A stretch of 64,000 bases of DNA. Origin: Girardinichthys multiradiatus. Taxonomy: Eukaryota; Chordata; Actinopteri; Cyprinodontiformes; Goodeidae. The stretch spans positions 12,530,740 to 12,594,739 of the forward strand of contig NC_061804.1 in the NCBI RefSeq assembly GCF_021462225.1, in the 5' to 3' direction. Both the position numbers and the translations under genes were made by a program. Shown piece by piece: positions 34,626 through 46,257 of this stretch. The first letter of the stretch is position 1; each line of letters opens with the position of its first letter. The notes under the pieces are model-generated. The model was not told where the DNA came from, made no database searches, and was given only the letters and a program-made list of their open reading frames with translations.

Positions 34626-37600
34626 AGTGCCGAGAATTATGTTTCCCTATTAATATGGGGAATTTCTGCACCTCTACCATTAGTTTCAGTTTGTCTGGAG
34701 AGGACAGGGGAAACACCAAAAGCATGTCAGCTGTTTAGTAGTCAGGATAAAGCTGAGGGGGATTTCTGTAGTACACCATTTGAACCATCCTGCTCAGTAA
34801 CTTCAATCAGTTGCAACACTCTAAACTTTGTTGCTTACTGATTAATGGGAGCTTATTGCACCAAATTACTAAAAATCACTCCAGTGAAGCTGTTATCAGA
34901 GACTCAGATAGCAGCCTATGTGGAATTTGGAGATTTGTGCTTTCTCCATAAGAGGGTTTTCACTGGAAGCTCAGTGCATTCTGATCTCCATGTGCAAGGG
35001 CCCTTATTGTATTTTGTTGGTGTGGAGATATGGGATCTTTGGTTGGAAATGTTTGATGAGGTGCTTTTGGTTGTGAAGAAGCAGGAGGCAATGTGCTTAG
35101 CAACTAAGCTACTGAGATAAATTCAATATTAAATCAAAATCAGCCTGTTGTTGGCATCATAAGATTATGTCCCTGGTTTTAGGATCAGAAGAGCATAGCC
35201 AGTCCTGTTTGAAATTCTCCTGTGACCAACCCACACCGGTGAGGGAAGGCCACACATCATTAAAAGCTGGTACAGCTGCTACCAGGCTCCTGCCACCATG
35301 ATACTAAAGCACCAAAATTACCCAATGGAAGTTTTGTGAATGCTTAAAACAATCAGAAAGCTCATGCTCCATAACTTATAATGGGGAGCACATTGCTCTC
35401 CTCTTGCACCCCATGGAGACCTCTCCAAGACTGCAGAGATCATCTAGATTCTGGCTGATTTATTTATGCTTTGGTGTAAAAGGTCCAGTGTTAAGGGGGC
35501 AATAGTGAGTAGTTGCACAGGATTAGTGCTGGATCTTGTTCAATGAAGAAAACAAAAAAGAAAAAACAAAAACTAGAATGTGCCATCAAAGCAAATGTTG
35601 TAGGACATAATATATTCTCCATTTGTGTGTCAGATGTCACCAGGATATGGGCTACAACCATTACATTCCTTGGTTTTAGTCACTCCTTTGAAGGTTTCAC
35701 AAGAAATAAATTTACTTTTTGATAGTCTAATTTATTATGTGTCACAATATTTGTTGTCCGTCCATGCAGGTCTGCAGATAGAAAAAAGCTACTTAATTGG
35801 TCCATATACTGAACTTCTGTACATTAGGATCATAATTACACAGGATACATCTACATGACTAACATATGGCAGCCGCACGACTCCGTCACTGTGACCAGAT
35901 AACCAAACATGCAGACGAAGGCTACCATCATGGCTGTGTGTTAATTAAAAGCCGCACTTTGAGGCCCAGCAGCCAAAATTATCATGGGCATCCTTCAATT
36001 AGAAACCTGATAACCTCCAGTGAACAGACACAGCTGGAGTCCAGGCTGCAGAGGTCAGGAGAAGCTCAGAATGAAAAATAAAGACGGTATAGCTTTAAAA
36101 ACGGGCTGGGGTAGTTAGGTCTGCCCATTAAACCTGCTATAAAATATGCTACACACAGACCTGTGAGCACATAACAGTTAAACCTATAAGAGGTCAGGAC
36201 AGGTCAGCCCTTGGTGTGAACAACTTGAACAACTCCATAATTACCCATAATTACTCTGACTATAGATGCAAATGCAACATTTTCCTCACTAAAAAAACAT
36301 TATTCTTAAATCAAAAATCCAGCAGTTGATCCGAAATCTTATTTTATAATATTCAGTAGTTCTCAAAACTGCCTGTTTGACATCAAGTGGAAAAACATAT
36401 TTGGTTTCCCAATAAACTCTAATAAAGTATATTTCATACATAAGCTAGAGTAAGATAATCCTAACAATTTTCTTTTCTTAACTACAGCAAACTGTGTTAA
36501 AAGACAGCAGGACATGTATATTTCTACATGCGGCTGCGAACCGTTATTTTTGGCTTGGTAGCCAGATGTTCCCAGCTCTGAGGAGTCAGGCTCTGGGGAA
36601 AAAAAACATATCTGCCAATATTTTAAACTATGCATAAATCAATTCATATTAATTTATCACTTTGCTAACTAACTACATGATGCATGTGCTTACAGCTTCC
36701 AAAGTGTTTCAGGCCATATTGAGAAAACACGCTTAAACCAAACATGAGATCAGAGTTTTGTTGACTACTACTTGAATACTCGCTGTATTTTAAGAACCAG
36801 ATTGATTAAAAATGCAGTTCAGTCATCACCTGAGCCAAAGTCCAGGCAGATGTTACAAACAAAACCAGACATCTTCCTCTGATCCCCAAGACAAAATAAA
36901 ATCAGAAAAAATAAAAAACACTCCAGTGAAACTTTACCTGTGATTATGTGAAATGAACATATGCCACAGATAAATCTGGATTTAGGTCACATTAACAAGC
37001 GAAGAACTGAACTAAAATTAAGAATAGGGAATATGATGTACCTAAAAACAAAAAGTCGGCAGGTGCAGCTTCTCAGAGAGCTTAATGTGGTGAAACTACT
37101 ACAGAGTTTTGTGGGCAAAGTCCAATCTCCAGTTTTTGTTAGATTTTCTGGAACCCATTTTAGATTAGATAAGTATAATATATAAATAAACATAAAAGAT
37201 AACCAAAATATTTTTTCTAGCCTTCCTGGCGGTCAGTTATTTATATTGTAGAGCAGAGTCACTGCAAAACAGGATTTTACAGTTGTTTTTTTATACTAAC
37301 TACTCTTATATTAGCTTTTGTACAATTAACATTTCCATTTTAGGCGCTTTTTACTTCTTTTGTGCAAATTCTGACATTACTTTAAACATCTCACAGACAT
37401 TAAAAATAGCTAACTTTAAATTTTCTAACCTGACAATCCAATAAGTCAGCTGGACAGTTTTATAATTTGCTCATGTCTGTTCCTGCTCTTTAAAGTTAAA
37501 TTACTACACAATACCAGCAAAAAAAAAAGGGAAAACTGACTATCAAAGAACAATACTTCACTTAAAGCATTTCTTGCTTTTATATCTAAATACAGAGATT

Positions 37601-37942
37601 AAAAAGTGCCTAATTCAATCAAATTTCAAAGTTTTAGTTATTAAAGTGTCTTCAACTTTTTACAATTTTTCAACAAATTCACAAACTTTCTCAATATAAA
37701 CAAATAACTGACATTATTCAAAAGGAGACTCGACTAATTCCTGTCAGGTTCAGATTCATCTGATCAACGCTGGGAATCGTTCAGCAGCCAGTCGTTTAGC
37801 CGACACATTTTCAGTATCAAATATCCAGATTTTAAAATTTCTCAATCCCTTTAGGAACCATTACAGGTACAACTGTTTTATGTGACCTATTGTTTTAATT
37901 CTCAGTGTTTATCACCTCAGCCTCAGTCAGCCACGACACACA
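34626..37942. other. Non-coding stretch, no gene seen
   Basis: AT-rich DNA. A 91-residue frame at 34845-35120 and others lack domains. A GC-richer block at 35866-36060, with GATA-like words, shows no repeat signature. Confidence 0.45.
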
Positions 37943-37944
37943 TA

Positions 37945-39492
37945 CAGGTCCTTCTCAAAAAATTAGCATATTGTGATAAAGTTCATTATTTTCCATAATG
38001 TCATGATGAAAATTTAACATTCATATATTTTAGATTCATTGCACACTAACTGAAATATTTCAGGTCTTTTATTGTATTAATACAGATGATTTTGGCATAC
38101 AGCTCATGAAAACCCAAAATTCCTATCTCACAAAATTAGCATATCATTAAAAGGGTCTCTAAACGAGCTATGAACCTAATCATCTGAATCAACGAGTTAA
38201 CTCTAAACACCTGCAAAAGATTCCTGAGGCCTTTAAAACTCCCAGCCTGGTTCATCACTCAAAACCCCAATCATGGGTAAGACTGCCGACCTGACTGCTG
38301 TCCAGAAGGCCACTATTGACACCCTCAAGCAAGAGGGTAAGACACAGAAAGAAATTTCTGAACGAATAGGCTGTTCCCGGAGTGCTGTATCAAGGCACCT
38401 CAGTGAGAAGTCTGTGGGAAGGAAAAAGTGTGGCAGAAAACGCTGCACAACGAGAAGAGGTGACCGGACCCTGAGGAAGATTGTGGAGAAGGGCCGATTC
38501 CAGACCTTGGGGGACCTGCGGAAGCAGTGGACTGAGTCTGGAGTAGAAACATCCAGAGCCACCGTGCACAGGCGTGTGCAGGAAATGGGCTACAGGTGCC
38601 GCATTCCCCAGACCTGGGCTACAGAGAAGCAGCACTGGACTGTTGCTCAGTGGTCCAAAGTACTTTTTTCGGATGACAGCAAATTCTGCATGTCATTCAG
38701 AAATCAAGTCTGGGGAGAAGGAAATGCCAAAATGCCAGAAGTCCAGTGTCAAGTACCCACAGTCAGTGATGGTCTGGGGTGCCGTGTCAGCTGCTGGTGT
38801 TGGTCCACTGTGTTTTATCAAGGGCAGGGTCAATGCAGCTAGCTATCAGGAGATTTTGGAGCACTTCATGCTTCCATCTGCTGAAAAGCTTTATGGAGAT
38901 GAAGATTTCATTTTTCAGCACGACCTGGCACCTGCTCACAGTGCCAAAACCACTGGTAAATGGTTTACTGACCATGGTATCACTGTGCTCAATTGGCCTG
39001 CCAACTCTCCTGACCTGAACCCCATAGAGAATCTGTGGGATATTGTGAAGAGAACGTTGAGAGACTCAAGACCCAACACTCTGGATGAGCTAAAGGCCGC
39101 TATCGAAGCATCCTGGGCCTCCATAAGACCTCAGCAGTGCCACAGGCTGATTGCCTCCATGCCACGCCGCATGGAAGCAGTCATTTATGCAAAAGGATTC
39201 CCGACCAAGTATTGAGTGCATAACTGTACATGATTATTTTAAGGTTGACGTTTTTTGTATTAAAAACACTTTTCTTTTATTGGTCGGATGAAATATGCTA
39301 ATTTTGTGAGATAGGAATTTTGGGTTTTCATGAGTTGTATGCCACAATCATCCGTATTAAGACAATAAAAGATCTGAAATATTTCAGTTAGTGTGCAATT
39401 AATCTAAAATATATGAATGTTAAATTTTCATCATGACATTATGGAAAATAATGAACTTTATCACAATATGCTCATTTTTTGAGAAGGACCTG
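37945..39492 (+). mobile_element. Tc1-like element (DD34E), copy B
   Basis: A 1548-bp element with the same ends as copy A (CAGGTCCTTCTCAAAAAATT and inverse), flanked by TA at 37943-37944 and 39493-39494. It lies in the same orientation as copy A, with starts 12.7 kb apart, and is nearly identical to it. It sits inside the intron between the two jade2 exons. Confidence 0.93.
38273..39215 (+). pseudogene. Frameshifted Tc1-like transposase (copy B)
   Basis: The N-terminal part follows copy A up to CMSFRNQ. There, 20 bp present in copy A (from GATGCCAGAG to the AAGACT region) are missing, which shifts the frame near 38707. The C-terminal part continues in the next frame from SGEKEMPKCQ through FQHDLAPAHS and DLNPIENLWD to AKGFPTKY. 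The first catalytic block reads LFSDDSKF, with the usual E changed to D. Unlike copy A it retains EASWASIRPQQC. It cannot make a full enzyme. Confidence 0.9.
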
Positions 39493-39494
39493 TA

Positions 39495-40409
39495 AAGCTG
39501 TATGAATATTTTGAGTCAGAGCATGGAAATTTAATTCATGAAAATATCTAGAGGTGAGTTCTTCATCTCATCAGATTTTAAACTCATTTTGTCATGGTAG
39601 CGATTTCATTATAGCATCTCTACCAGACTGTGTGCTCTTGGAGCAGATTCAGTTTTAATGTCTCATTATCTTGATATATCAAGACCTTGAGCTTGTTTCT
39701 TTGGGATAACCGCACATCTCATCTTCTTCAAATATCAGAGCTTCTTGAGATAGAAGGTTTGGCATTTTATTTTTCAATCTAATAATCATGAAAGTGACAT
39801 AGCCATCCATCCATTGAAGACCAATGTGTTACTATTATAGATTGTCCTCAGAGTGTCAGGATAGTGATAATGAAGGAGGAGACTCGGTGTAAAACGAGAA
39901 TTGCTAATTTTCTTTACTTCAATTACAGTGATAATAAAAACCAAAATGGTTTTAATAATGAGGTAGGTCATAAGCTCGAGAAGAATTGTCTATTCACCGT
40001 TTCAATCCAGATGATATGAGTAATCACTGTAAACATTTTTATTCTTATCTACTTTTCAGTTTGGAAAAATCCCAAAAAGACTTGGTGGTTCAACAAAGTA
40101 TTGACTCAGTGGAGCTGAATAGAAATGTATGCCATACATCTGATTTCTATTTGCAATTAATTTAGGAAAAAAAAATTTTTATCCTACCTTGTCTATCAGA
40201 AAAAATGCTAAGAAAACACACTGTTTGCGATTGTAACTAACAAAACCTTAAACTGTACACTATAAAGGAAGCACTTCTGCAGCAGTTGACTGAAGTCAGA
40301 TGTCTAACTGTACCTCAGCAGCACAGGAGCTCACCTTTCTCACACTTCCAGGTTCCCCTGAACAAAAATATCCACATTTCATCTTGCCCCAGCTCTTTCT
40401 TCAACTTAC
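39495..40409. other. Intronic stretch next to first coding exon
   Basis: AT-rich, no repeat or exon recognised. Confidence 0.45.
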
Positions 40410-40473
40410 TGTCTGTGGTGTCAGAGTCATTGCTGCTCGTGGAGTATTTCCTCCTCTTCTTTTCACTCTCCAT
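40410..40473 (-). CDS. jade2: jade2 first recognised coding exon
   Basis: Read on the minus strand, a pyrimidine-rich tract of about 35 nt ending CTGACAG is followed by 64 nt that begin with ATG and end at a GTAAGTTG donor. The exon encodes MESEKKRRKYS followed by TSSNDSDTTD, plus one base carried into the next exon. This closely resembles the N terminus of vertebrate JADE2 (PHF15), a nuclear PHD-finger protein known as a scaffold of the HBO1/KAT7 histone acetyltransferase complex and reported as an E3 ligase for LSD1. The acceptor directly abuts the ATG, so at least one 5'UTR exon must lie upstream, beyond 40474. JADE1 and JADE3 start differently (MKRGR, MKRHR), which favours JADE2. No PHD finger lies in this exon. 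The identification rests on the two recognised exons only. Confidence 0.85.
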
Positions 40474-40519
40474 CTGTCAGGGGTGAGGCAAGCAGGGACA
40501 GAGAGGGGGAGGATGTGGG

Positions 40520-42920
40520 GCAAAGGCAAGAGAGAAGAAAAACAACAAGTGAGAAGATGAGAAAACCAAGGTGTTTATGACATAAAGCACCAATCTTTTG
40601 GGAGCATCAAGTGGGGACTCCTACCATGACAAACTGAGCTGATCACCTTTAGACATTAATGCTCCAGGCTTGCAGGGAAGGTCACAAAGATACAGCTGTT
40701 CACATTCTAACAGTCCTGCCGTGTGAATTTATCTCAGTAGTGTAATACTCACAACGATTCATTTAAGATGCCTCTTCCTTTAAGCTTAAACTGTTTAAAG
40801 AAACAGAATGAACCCAGAATAAAACCAGCTTTTTTCAGCCGACAGAATGCTTTATGAAGGCGACGAAGGACACTCGATGAAGAACTGTTTCAAAACCAAA
40901 CAAACTCTCGATCCATGCAGTTAAAAGTCCTTTTTAAAAGATGCAGGTGCAACTCCCCACCCCCACAGTTTCGGTCAGCTGTCAGTCAGCTGTGTACAAT
41001 TACTGAACAAAGGGAACTGCCCTAACCTTCATGCAAGTCAAAAAGACAACTCCCACCCATTATTTCACTCAGGATTGAAAATTATGTTTGCAACAAACTA
41101 TGAGAGGCAGCATGTCTGTCGGTAAAGTAAACAGCGTTAAGGTCTGTACATTCTCCACAAGAAGAAATCTGATCTCTCCATCAGGGCTGCAAGAACAAAA
41201 TGATACTTTCTGTTCTTGCAGCCCTAGCTTGGGAGTTCTTGCAGCTTTTTCTTGACTTTTTTCTTTTGTGATGTCCTATAAATATTGTGCAATTGGTCAG
41301 ACATTTGTAGTAGGTAAGGGTGCAGCAGTGTAGGGACCTATGAGAACTTAAAATGACTTCCTGTGAAGCATGAAATGCCCCAACCACAAAGGATAACATT
41401 TAATAGGCAGACATTGTACTACTTGAGCAAATAATCCTGCTAAAAGACTAGTATTTTGCACCATTTCAAGTTTTATCATAAATGAATGGTAATTTAATAT
41501 ATTATGTCTATTTTTTATTGGTAAAGTATTTTTGTGTTTTAGATGTGTTTTATATCTTTAGAAGGTGTTTCCTATGTTCTACATATGGCATCTTATACTA
41601 GTTGTCTGATAACTAGTTTTTACTCAGTAATTTACTCAGTATTATTTTTTTGGAGAGGTTGAGGGTTGTTGTTTTCCATGCTGTTTTCTCATTTGAACTT
41701 CTGTGGGACACTGTGTGTAAAAGTTGTCTGAATAAAACAATGCTCCATGAATGAAATCGTATAGATTGAATCTTATTGATGTTTTGGATTATCCCTACTT
41801 TTTGACCGTCTTTGCTGAACATGCACCAACACAAACCCAGATAGAGAAGCAAAACAAAGACCCTGCAGATCTCTGTCAAGATTCCTAGCATTTTACTATG
41901 GCAGCATAAAGGCAAGTATTACCGTCAGTTAAGAGATCAATGCATGCAATCAGAGCACTGTAAGGCTGATACTTATAGAACGCATCATTATTACGTTATT
42001 ACAGTACCAACAGTACCAAAACGGACTACTAGGTGTACAATATTCACACACACAGACACTGCATGCCAATAATGTAAATGCCAACATGATTTAAATAATA
42101 GAGGTACACAGAGTGTGCTAAAAATGTCATAAGAGCAGACATAGAAAACAAGGAAAATATGGCATATATTTACTATTGGAAGTCAATGCAAAATTTAATA
42201 CATCATCATTTTGTCTTATTAATCAAGCTCTCCAGCGTGAAAAAGCAGAAACTTGTTTCCATTCCAAAGCTGCATGATTTAATGAAGTTTTTAAGAGACA
42301 ATTTTGATGAGCTATGACCATTAGAATGAAAATGGAAACAAACATCTTAGTTTCATAAGAAAGTCAAGCAATGCAGCATTCCAGATTTTTGTTTAAACAA
42401 AACTGAAAGCCATAAATTCAAAGATGATGATGATTAATAGTGAGTATTCCTAAGTATGCTTGTTATTTTGTTAACTCAACGTTAAAACCCCCCAAATCCC
42501 CACTTGCACCCACTTTGAGGTTCAACAACTGAAGCATTGTTGTACAGAATGCAGTTTGGCCTCAGTTTGCATACAGAAATCCACTTTAACGGTTCAAATG
42601 TTGTTCAGAGAACTTCAACATGATACAAGGGGGAAAAAGTACTGAGCAGAGGGCAAGGGCAGAAAAAGTATACAACAATATATATGTATACATATTTAAC
42701 CTACAAGGTAAACTATAACAAAGCCATATTGTTCCATGCCTTTCAACAAAATACCTTCCGAACTTAAAAACTCGAACCTGACAAAAGAGAGGTGAAGAAC
42801 TGGAAAGCTGCTATATTTGTACACCTACATTGTTCACTTTATGACTAACCTCTGCAGCAACTGACTCTGTTCTGCTCCACCATCAATGATCTTATCACTC
42901 TCTAGCATCTTTGGTACATC
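40520..42920. other. Non-coding stretch, no gene seen
   Basis: Unique AT-rich DNA. No repeat family was identified. Frames of up to 100 residues have no domain. Confidence 0.45.
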
Positions 42921-42927
42921 TGGCTTT

Positions 42928-43080
42928 CAGAGGTGGAAAGAGTGCCAAAATAATGTACTCAGGAAAATGTACAGCTACTTTGATAAACGTTTACTTAAAG
43001 ACCAGTATAGTTACCAGAATAAAATGTTACCCAAATAAAAGTAAAATGCAACTCAATAAAGTTACTTTTTTATGAGCAGA
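42928..43080. mobile_element. Possible hAT-like MITE fragment
   Basis: CAGAGGTGGAAAGAGTGCCA followed by AATGTACTCAGG and ACCCAAATAAAAGTAAAATG recalls the abundant fish repeat with ACTCAAGTAAAAGTA words and a CAGAGGTGGG end. Only one end is visible. Confidence 0.4.
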
Positions 43081-44785
43081 AGAAAGTCCCTCTCATGCAT
43101 TTTATAAAAGGAAAAGGAGAGATATTGGTCTCAAACTGTTTTTAATTAAAAGGAGCACCTTTATAAATGAAAATGCAACACAAAAATAAAACACGTCAAC
43201 AAAGGACATTATGAATATTTGTGAGCCATTATATGAACATACATAAATTCCCAGAGGGTTTAGGGTTCTCTGCAGCTGATCGTCTCCCTCATCTCAGCAT
43301 CCTTTTGTCACACCAAATCCTCTGCATCCTTCACTACATCTATGAAGCTTCTCTGTTGTTCTCCTCTTCCCCAGAACCTGGCAGTTCTTATCTTATCTGA
43401 ATTGATTATTTGGAGAGATGGATTTATTGCCCTTTGCTACCACCTTTCAAGCATTAAATAGAGGAATATCATTAGAAAGAGCAGCGTTTGTCCTTCCTGT
43501 CAGGATCTGATTGAGCTGCAATCTGTCAGAAATTACTTAAGGAAGTCCAGCTCACAGCAGACAAATATCTTACAGTCATATCTTTGTCAACTTAAGCTGC
43601 CTCCTGCTCCAAATTAATGTGTAAATCAGAGAAAACAAATACTGTTGGCTAATGAAGAAGGCTGAGGGGAAGTAAAGCAAGACTGCAAATGAATATACAA
43701 AAAGCCAAAAGGAAATTAAGAAGGTCCAACACAATTGCAAATTGTGAGAAATAAAGGTGGTGGCTACAATCCTTGAGGTAAAACAGCAAAGCACCTTCAC
43801 CTAGAGCTTGAGAGTCTATAGAGAGAATCTATTCATGGGAAACAAGGAGAACAGAGGCTAAAAGAGAGAAATCTTCAAATGAAACAGCAGCAGATGAATG
43901 TTCTGAAATTCACTTTCAGCATTCAGACAGGAACTCAAAAAGAGGAGGTCCGAAATAAAGTTTAGAGTGCCAAGAGCAGATTTATGTGGCAGTAAAACAG
44001 GGCTATTCCCTCTTATATGGGACTCTTCCTGTTCTTCAGTCTCCCTGCCTGCCCTGCACACATTTAAACACTGACATTTATGTTGACAAAAACAAATACA
44101 CGGTTCTCCTTTCCTGCCTCTGCTTTTTCTATTCCAGGTCATGTTTTTTTTATTTCCTTTTCCTCTTCGCCGCAATTCGCCAACCTCTGTGCTTTACAAT
44201 AACAAGGAGGGACACAGGGAGTCTGCGGAGGAAGGTTAAGTACATTACTGACTTTCTCAGCCTCTCAGTTTCCTCTCCGTCTTTCCACATTTTCCCATCC
44301 GTCAACCCCTACCTCCTCTTTCTGCCTTTGACGAGAGCGGTTAGGAGCATCACTGACTTCCTCCAGCTACATCTGTCTGTCTGTCTTCAAGTCCACACGC
44401 TCTGATCCATCTCAGGGTTTGTTTATCCCCCCTTCCACCTATTAAAACTCTAAAATCGACCCACTTCAACCACATTCTGGCAGCCTAACCTTTTGTTTAT
44501 TCTTTTTGCAGAGTGGTTATGTCATTTCTTGCCAGACTCACCAGAAGTGCTAAAAGATGTGACAAGAAGAAGTTGCGAAGATCTATGTGATAAAATGCTG
44601 ACATTCTAGGAATTTACAGAACCAGCAGCTTAACTGATCACTGGAAAACAATTAATTTAAAAGCTCCAGAGGACAGAAAAAAATTTAACAATTCTCAATT
44701 ATTTTGCTTTAAATATCAACACTTAAAACATTTAAGTTGCTTTGGAAAGTATTCAAATTAGCTTCAAGTATGCTCTTGGTCTGGA
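43081..44785. other. Non-coding stretch, no gene seen
   Basis: Includes a pyrimidine-rich patch near 44010-44420 that gives a 139-residue low-complexity frame with no domain. No exon was identified. Confidence 0.45.
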
Positions 44786-44786
44786 G

Positions 44787-44935
44787 TGAATGATAAATGG
44801 ACTGAACTTAGATAGCACCTTTCCAGTCATACAAACCACTTAAAGCGCCACATTCACCCAATCGCACACATTCATACACCGATACGCAGATCAGTAGGCA
44901 ACTTGAGGTTAAGTCCCGGAGGGCTGGTTTCCTGC
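44787..44935 (-). repeat. tRNA-derived SINE, 5'-truncated copy (antisense)
   Basis: In reverse the segment reads CTTGAGGTTAAGT backwards into GGCAACTTGAGG, GATCTGCGTATCGGTGTATG, GGGTGAATGTGGCGCTTTAA and ends TAAGTTCAGTCCATTTATC. It matches the body and tail of the SINE copies at 56218 and 60795. The tRNA-like head is missing where a hAT-like MITE begins. Confidence 0.8.
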
Positions 44936-44987
44936 AACTTTTAGATGTGTTCTTGGTCCAAAAAACCTGAATTAAATGGCTAAAGTA
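44918..44987. mobile_element. hAT-like MITE, left part
   Basis: GAGGGCTGGTTTCCTGCAAC then TTTTAGATGTGTTC forms the left end of an imperfect palindromic MITE, whose right part lies at 46258-46396. It is interrupted by the Tc1 element at 44988-46257. The outermost bases appear lost at the junction with the SINE. Confidence 0.7.
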
Positions 44988-46257
44988 CAGGGGTTGGACA
45001 ATGAAACTGAAACACCTGGTTTTAGACCACAGTAATTTATTAGTATGGTGTAGGGCCTCCTTTTGAGGCCAATACAGCGTCAATTCGTCTTGGGAATGAC
45101 ATATACAAGTCCTGCACAGTGGTCAGAGGGATTTTAAGCCATTCTTCTTGCAGGATAGTGGCCAGGTCACTACGTGATACTGGTGGAGGAAAACGTTTCC
45201 TGACTCGCTCCTCCAAAACACCCCAAAGTGGCTCAATAATATTTAGATCTGGTGACAGTGCAGGCCATGGGAGATGTTCAACTTCACTTTCATGTTCATC
45301 AAACCAATCTTTCACCAGTCTTGCTGTGTGTATTGGTGCATTGTCTTCCTGATACACGGCACCGCCTTCAGGATACAATGTTTGAACCATTGGATGCACA
45401 TGGTCCTCAAGAATGGTTTGGTAGTCCTTGGCAGTGACGCGCCCATCTAGCACAAGTATTGGGCCAAGGGAATGCCATGATATGGCAGCCCAAACCATCA
45501 CTGATCCACCCCCATGCTTCACTCTGGGCATGCAACAGTCTGGGTGGTACGCTTCTGTGGGGCTTCTCCACACCGTAACTCTTCCGGATGTGGGGGAAAC
45601 AGTAAAGGTGGACTCATCAGAGAACAATACATGTTTCACATTGTCCACAGCCCAAGATTTGTGCTCCTTGCACCATTGAAACTGACGTTTGGCATTGGCA
45701 TGAGTGACCAAAGGTTTGGCTACAGCAGCCCGGCCGTGTATATTGACCCTGTGGAGCTCCCGAGGTACAGTTCTGGTGGAAACAGGAGAGTTGAGGTGCG
45801 CATTTAATTCTGCTGTGATTTGGGCAGCCGTGGTTTTATGTTTTTTGGATACAATCCAGGTTAGCACCCGAACATCCCTTTCAGACAGCTTCCTCTTGCG
45901 TCCACTGTTAATCCTGTTGGATGTGGTTCGTCCTTCTTGGTGATATGCTGACATTACCCTGGATACCGTGGCTCTTGATACATCACAAAGACTTGCTGTC
46001 TTGGTCACAGATGCGCCAGCAAGACGTGCACCAACAATTTGTCCTCTTTTGAACTCTGGTATGTCACCCATAATGTTGTGTGCATTTCAATATTTTGAGC
46101 AAAACTGTGCTCTTACCCTGCTAATTGAACCTTCACACTCTGCTCTTACTGGTGCAATGTGCAATCAAAGAAGACTGGCTACCAGGCTGGTCCAATTTAG
46201 CCATGAAACCTCCCACACTAAAATGACATGTGTTTCAGTTTCATTGTCCAACCCCTG
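44988..46257 (-). mobile_element. Complete Tc1-like element, DD36E type
   Basis: A 1270-bp element bounded by a 28-bp perfect inverted repeat beginning CAGGGGTTGGACAATGAAAC and continuing TGAAACAC. TA duplications lie at 44986-44987 and 46258-46259. It interrupts a hAT-like MITE cleanly. With matching ends, target duplication and an open transposase, it is the best candidate in the window for a recently active element. Confidence 0.95.
45040..46071 (-). CDS. Intact Tc1-like transposase with DD36E spacing
   Basis: A 343-residue uninterrupted frame, the full length for Tc1 enzymes. Residues 1-45 (MGDIPEFKRGQIVGARLAGA, then SVTKTASLCDVSRATVSRVM) form the first helix-turn-helix. A basic GRKRKLSERD linker near 57-66 precedes the second DNA-binding half. 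Catalytic residues are D152 in LFSDESTF, D243 in YQEDNAPIHTA and E280 in DLNIIEPLWG. Thirty-six residues separate D243 and E280, the spacing described for DD36E (Incomer-like) Tc1 elements rather than the usual 34. The glycine-rich KHGGGSVMVW block is intact, and the protein ends SKGGPTPY. Bound to its terminal repeats, such an enzyme excises and reinserts the element at TA. No internal stop or frameshift is seen. Expression is unknown. Confidence 0.93.
   Translation of the reverse strand: MGDIPEFKRGQIVGARLAGASVTKTASLCDVSRATVSRVMSAYHQEGRTTSNRINSGRKRKLSERDVRVLTWIVSKKHKTTAAQITAELNAHLNSPVSTRTVPRELHRVNIHGRAAVAKPLVTHANAKRQFQWCKEHKSWAVDNVKHVLFSDESTFTVSPTSGRVTVWRSPTEAYHPDCCMPRVKHGGGSVMVWAAISWHSLGPILVLDGRVTAKDYQTILEDHVHPMVQTLYPEGGAVYQEDNAPIHTARLVKDWFDEHESEVEHLPWPALSPDLNIIEPLWGVLEERVRKRFPPPVSRSDLATILQEEWLKIPLTTVQDLYMSFPRRIDAVLASKGGPTPY

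Larger units (their letters stand above)
32541..40409 (-). other. jade2: jade2 intron between the two exons (7.9 kb)
   Basis: This intron is bounded by GTAAGTTG at 40409 and CTTCCTCCAG at 32541. It holds a frameshifted Tc1 element (37945-39492), a Tc1 fossil (33450-34360) and a SINE-like fragment (34508-34625). The first 600 nt beside the downstream exon are unusually clean of repeats and may be conserved regulatory DNA. Confidence 0.75.

Noticed and set aside
34845..35120. 91-residue frame beginning MGAYCTKLLKITPVKLL
   Set aside because: No domain, no splice signals and no recognised relatives.
43986..44405. 139-residue plus-strand frame rich in S, F and L
   Set aside because: Low-complexity translation of a pyrimidine-rich tract.
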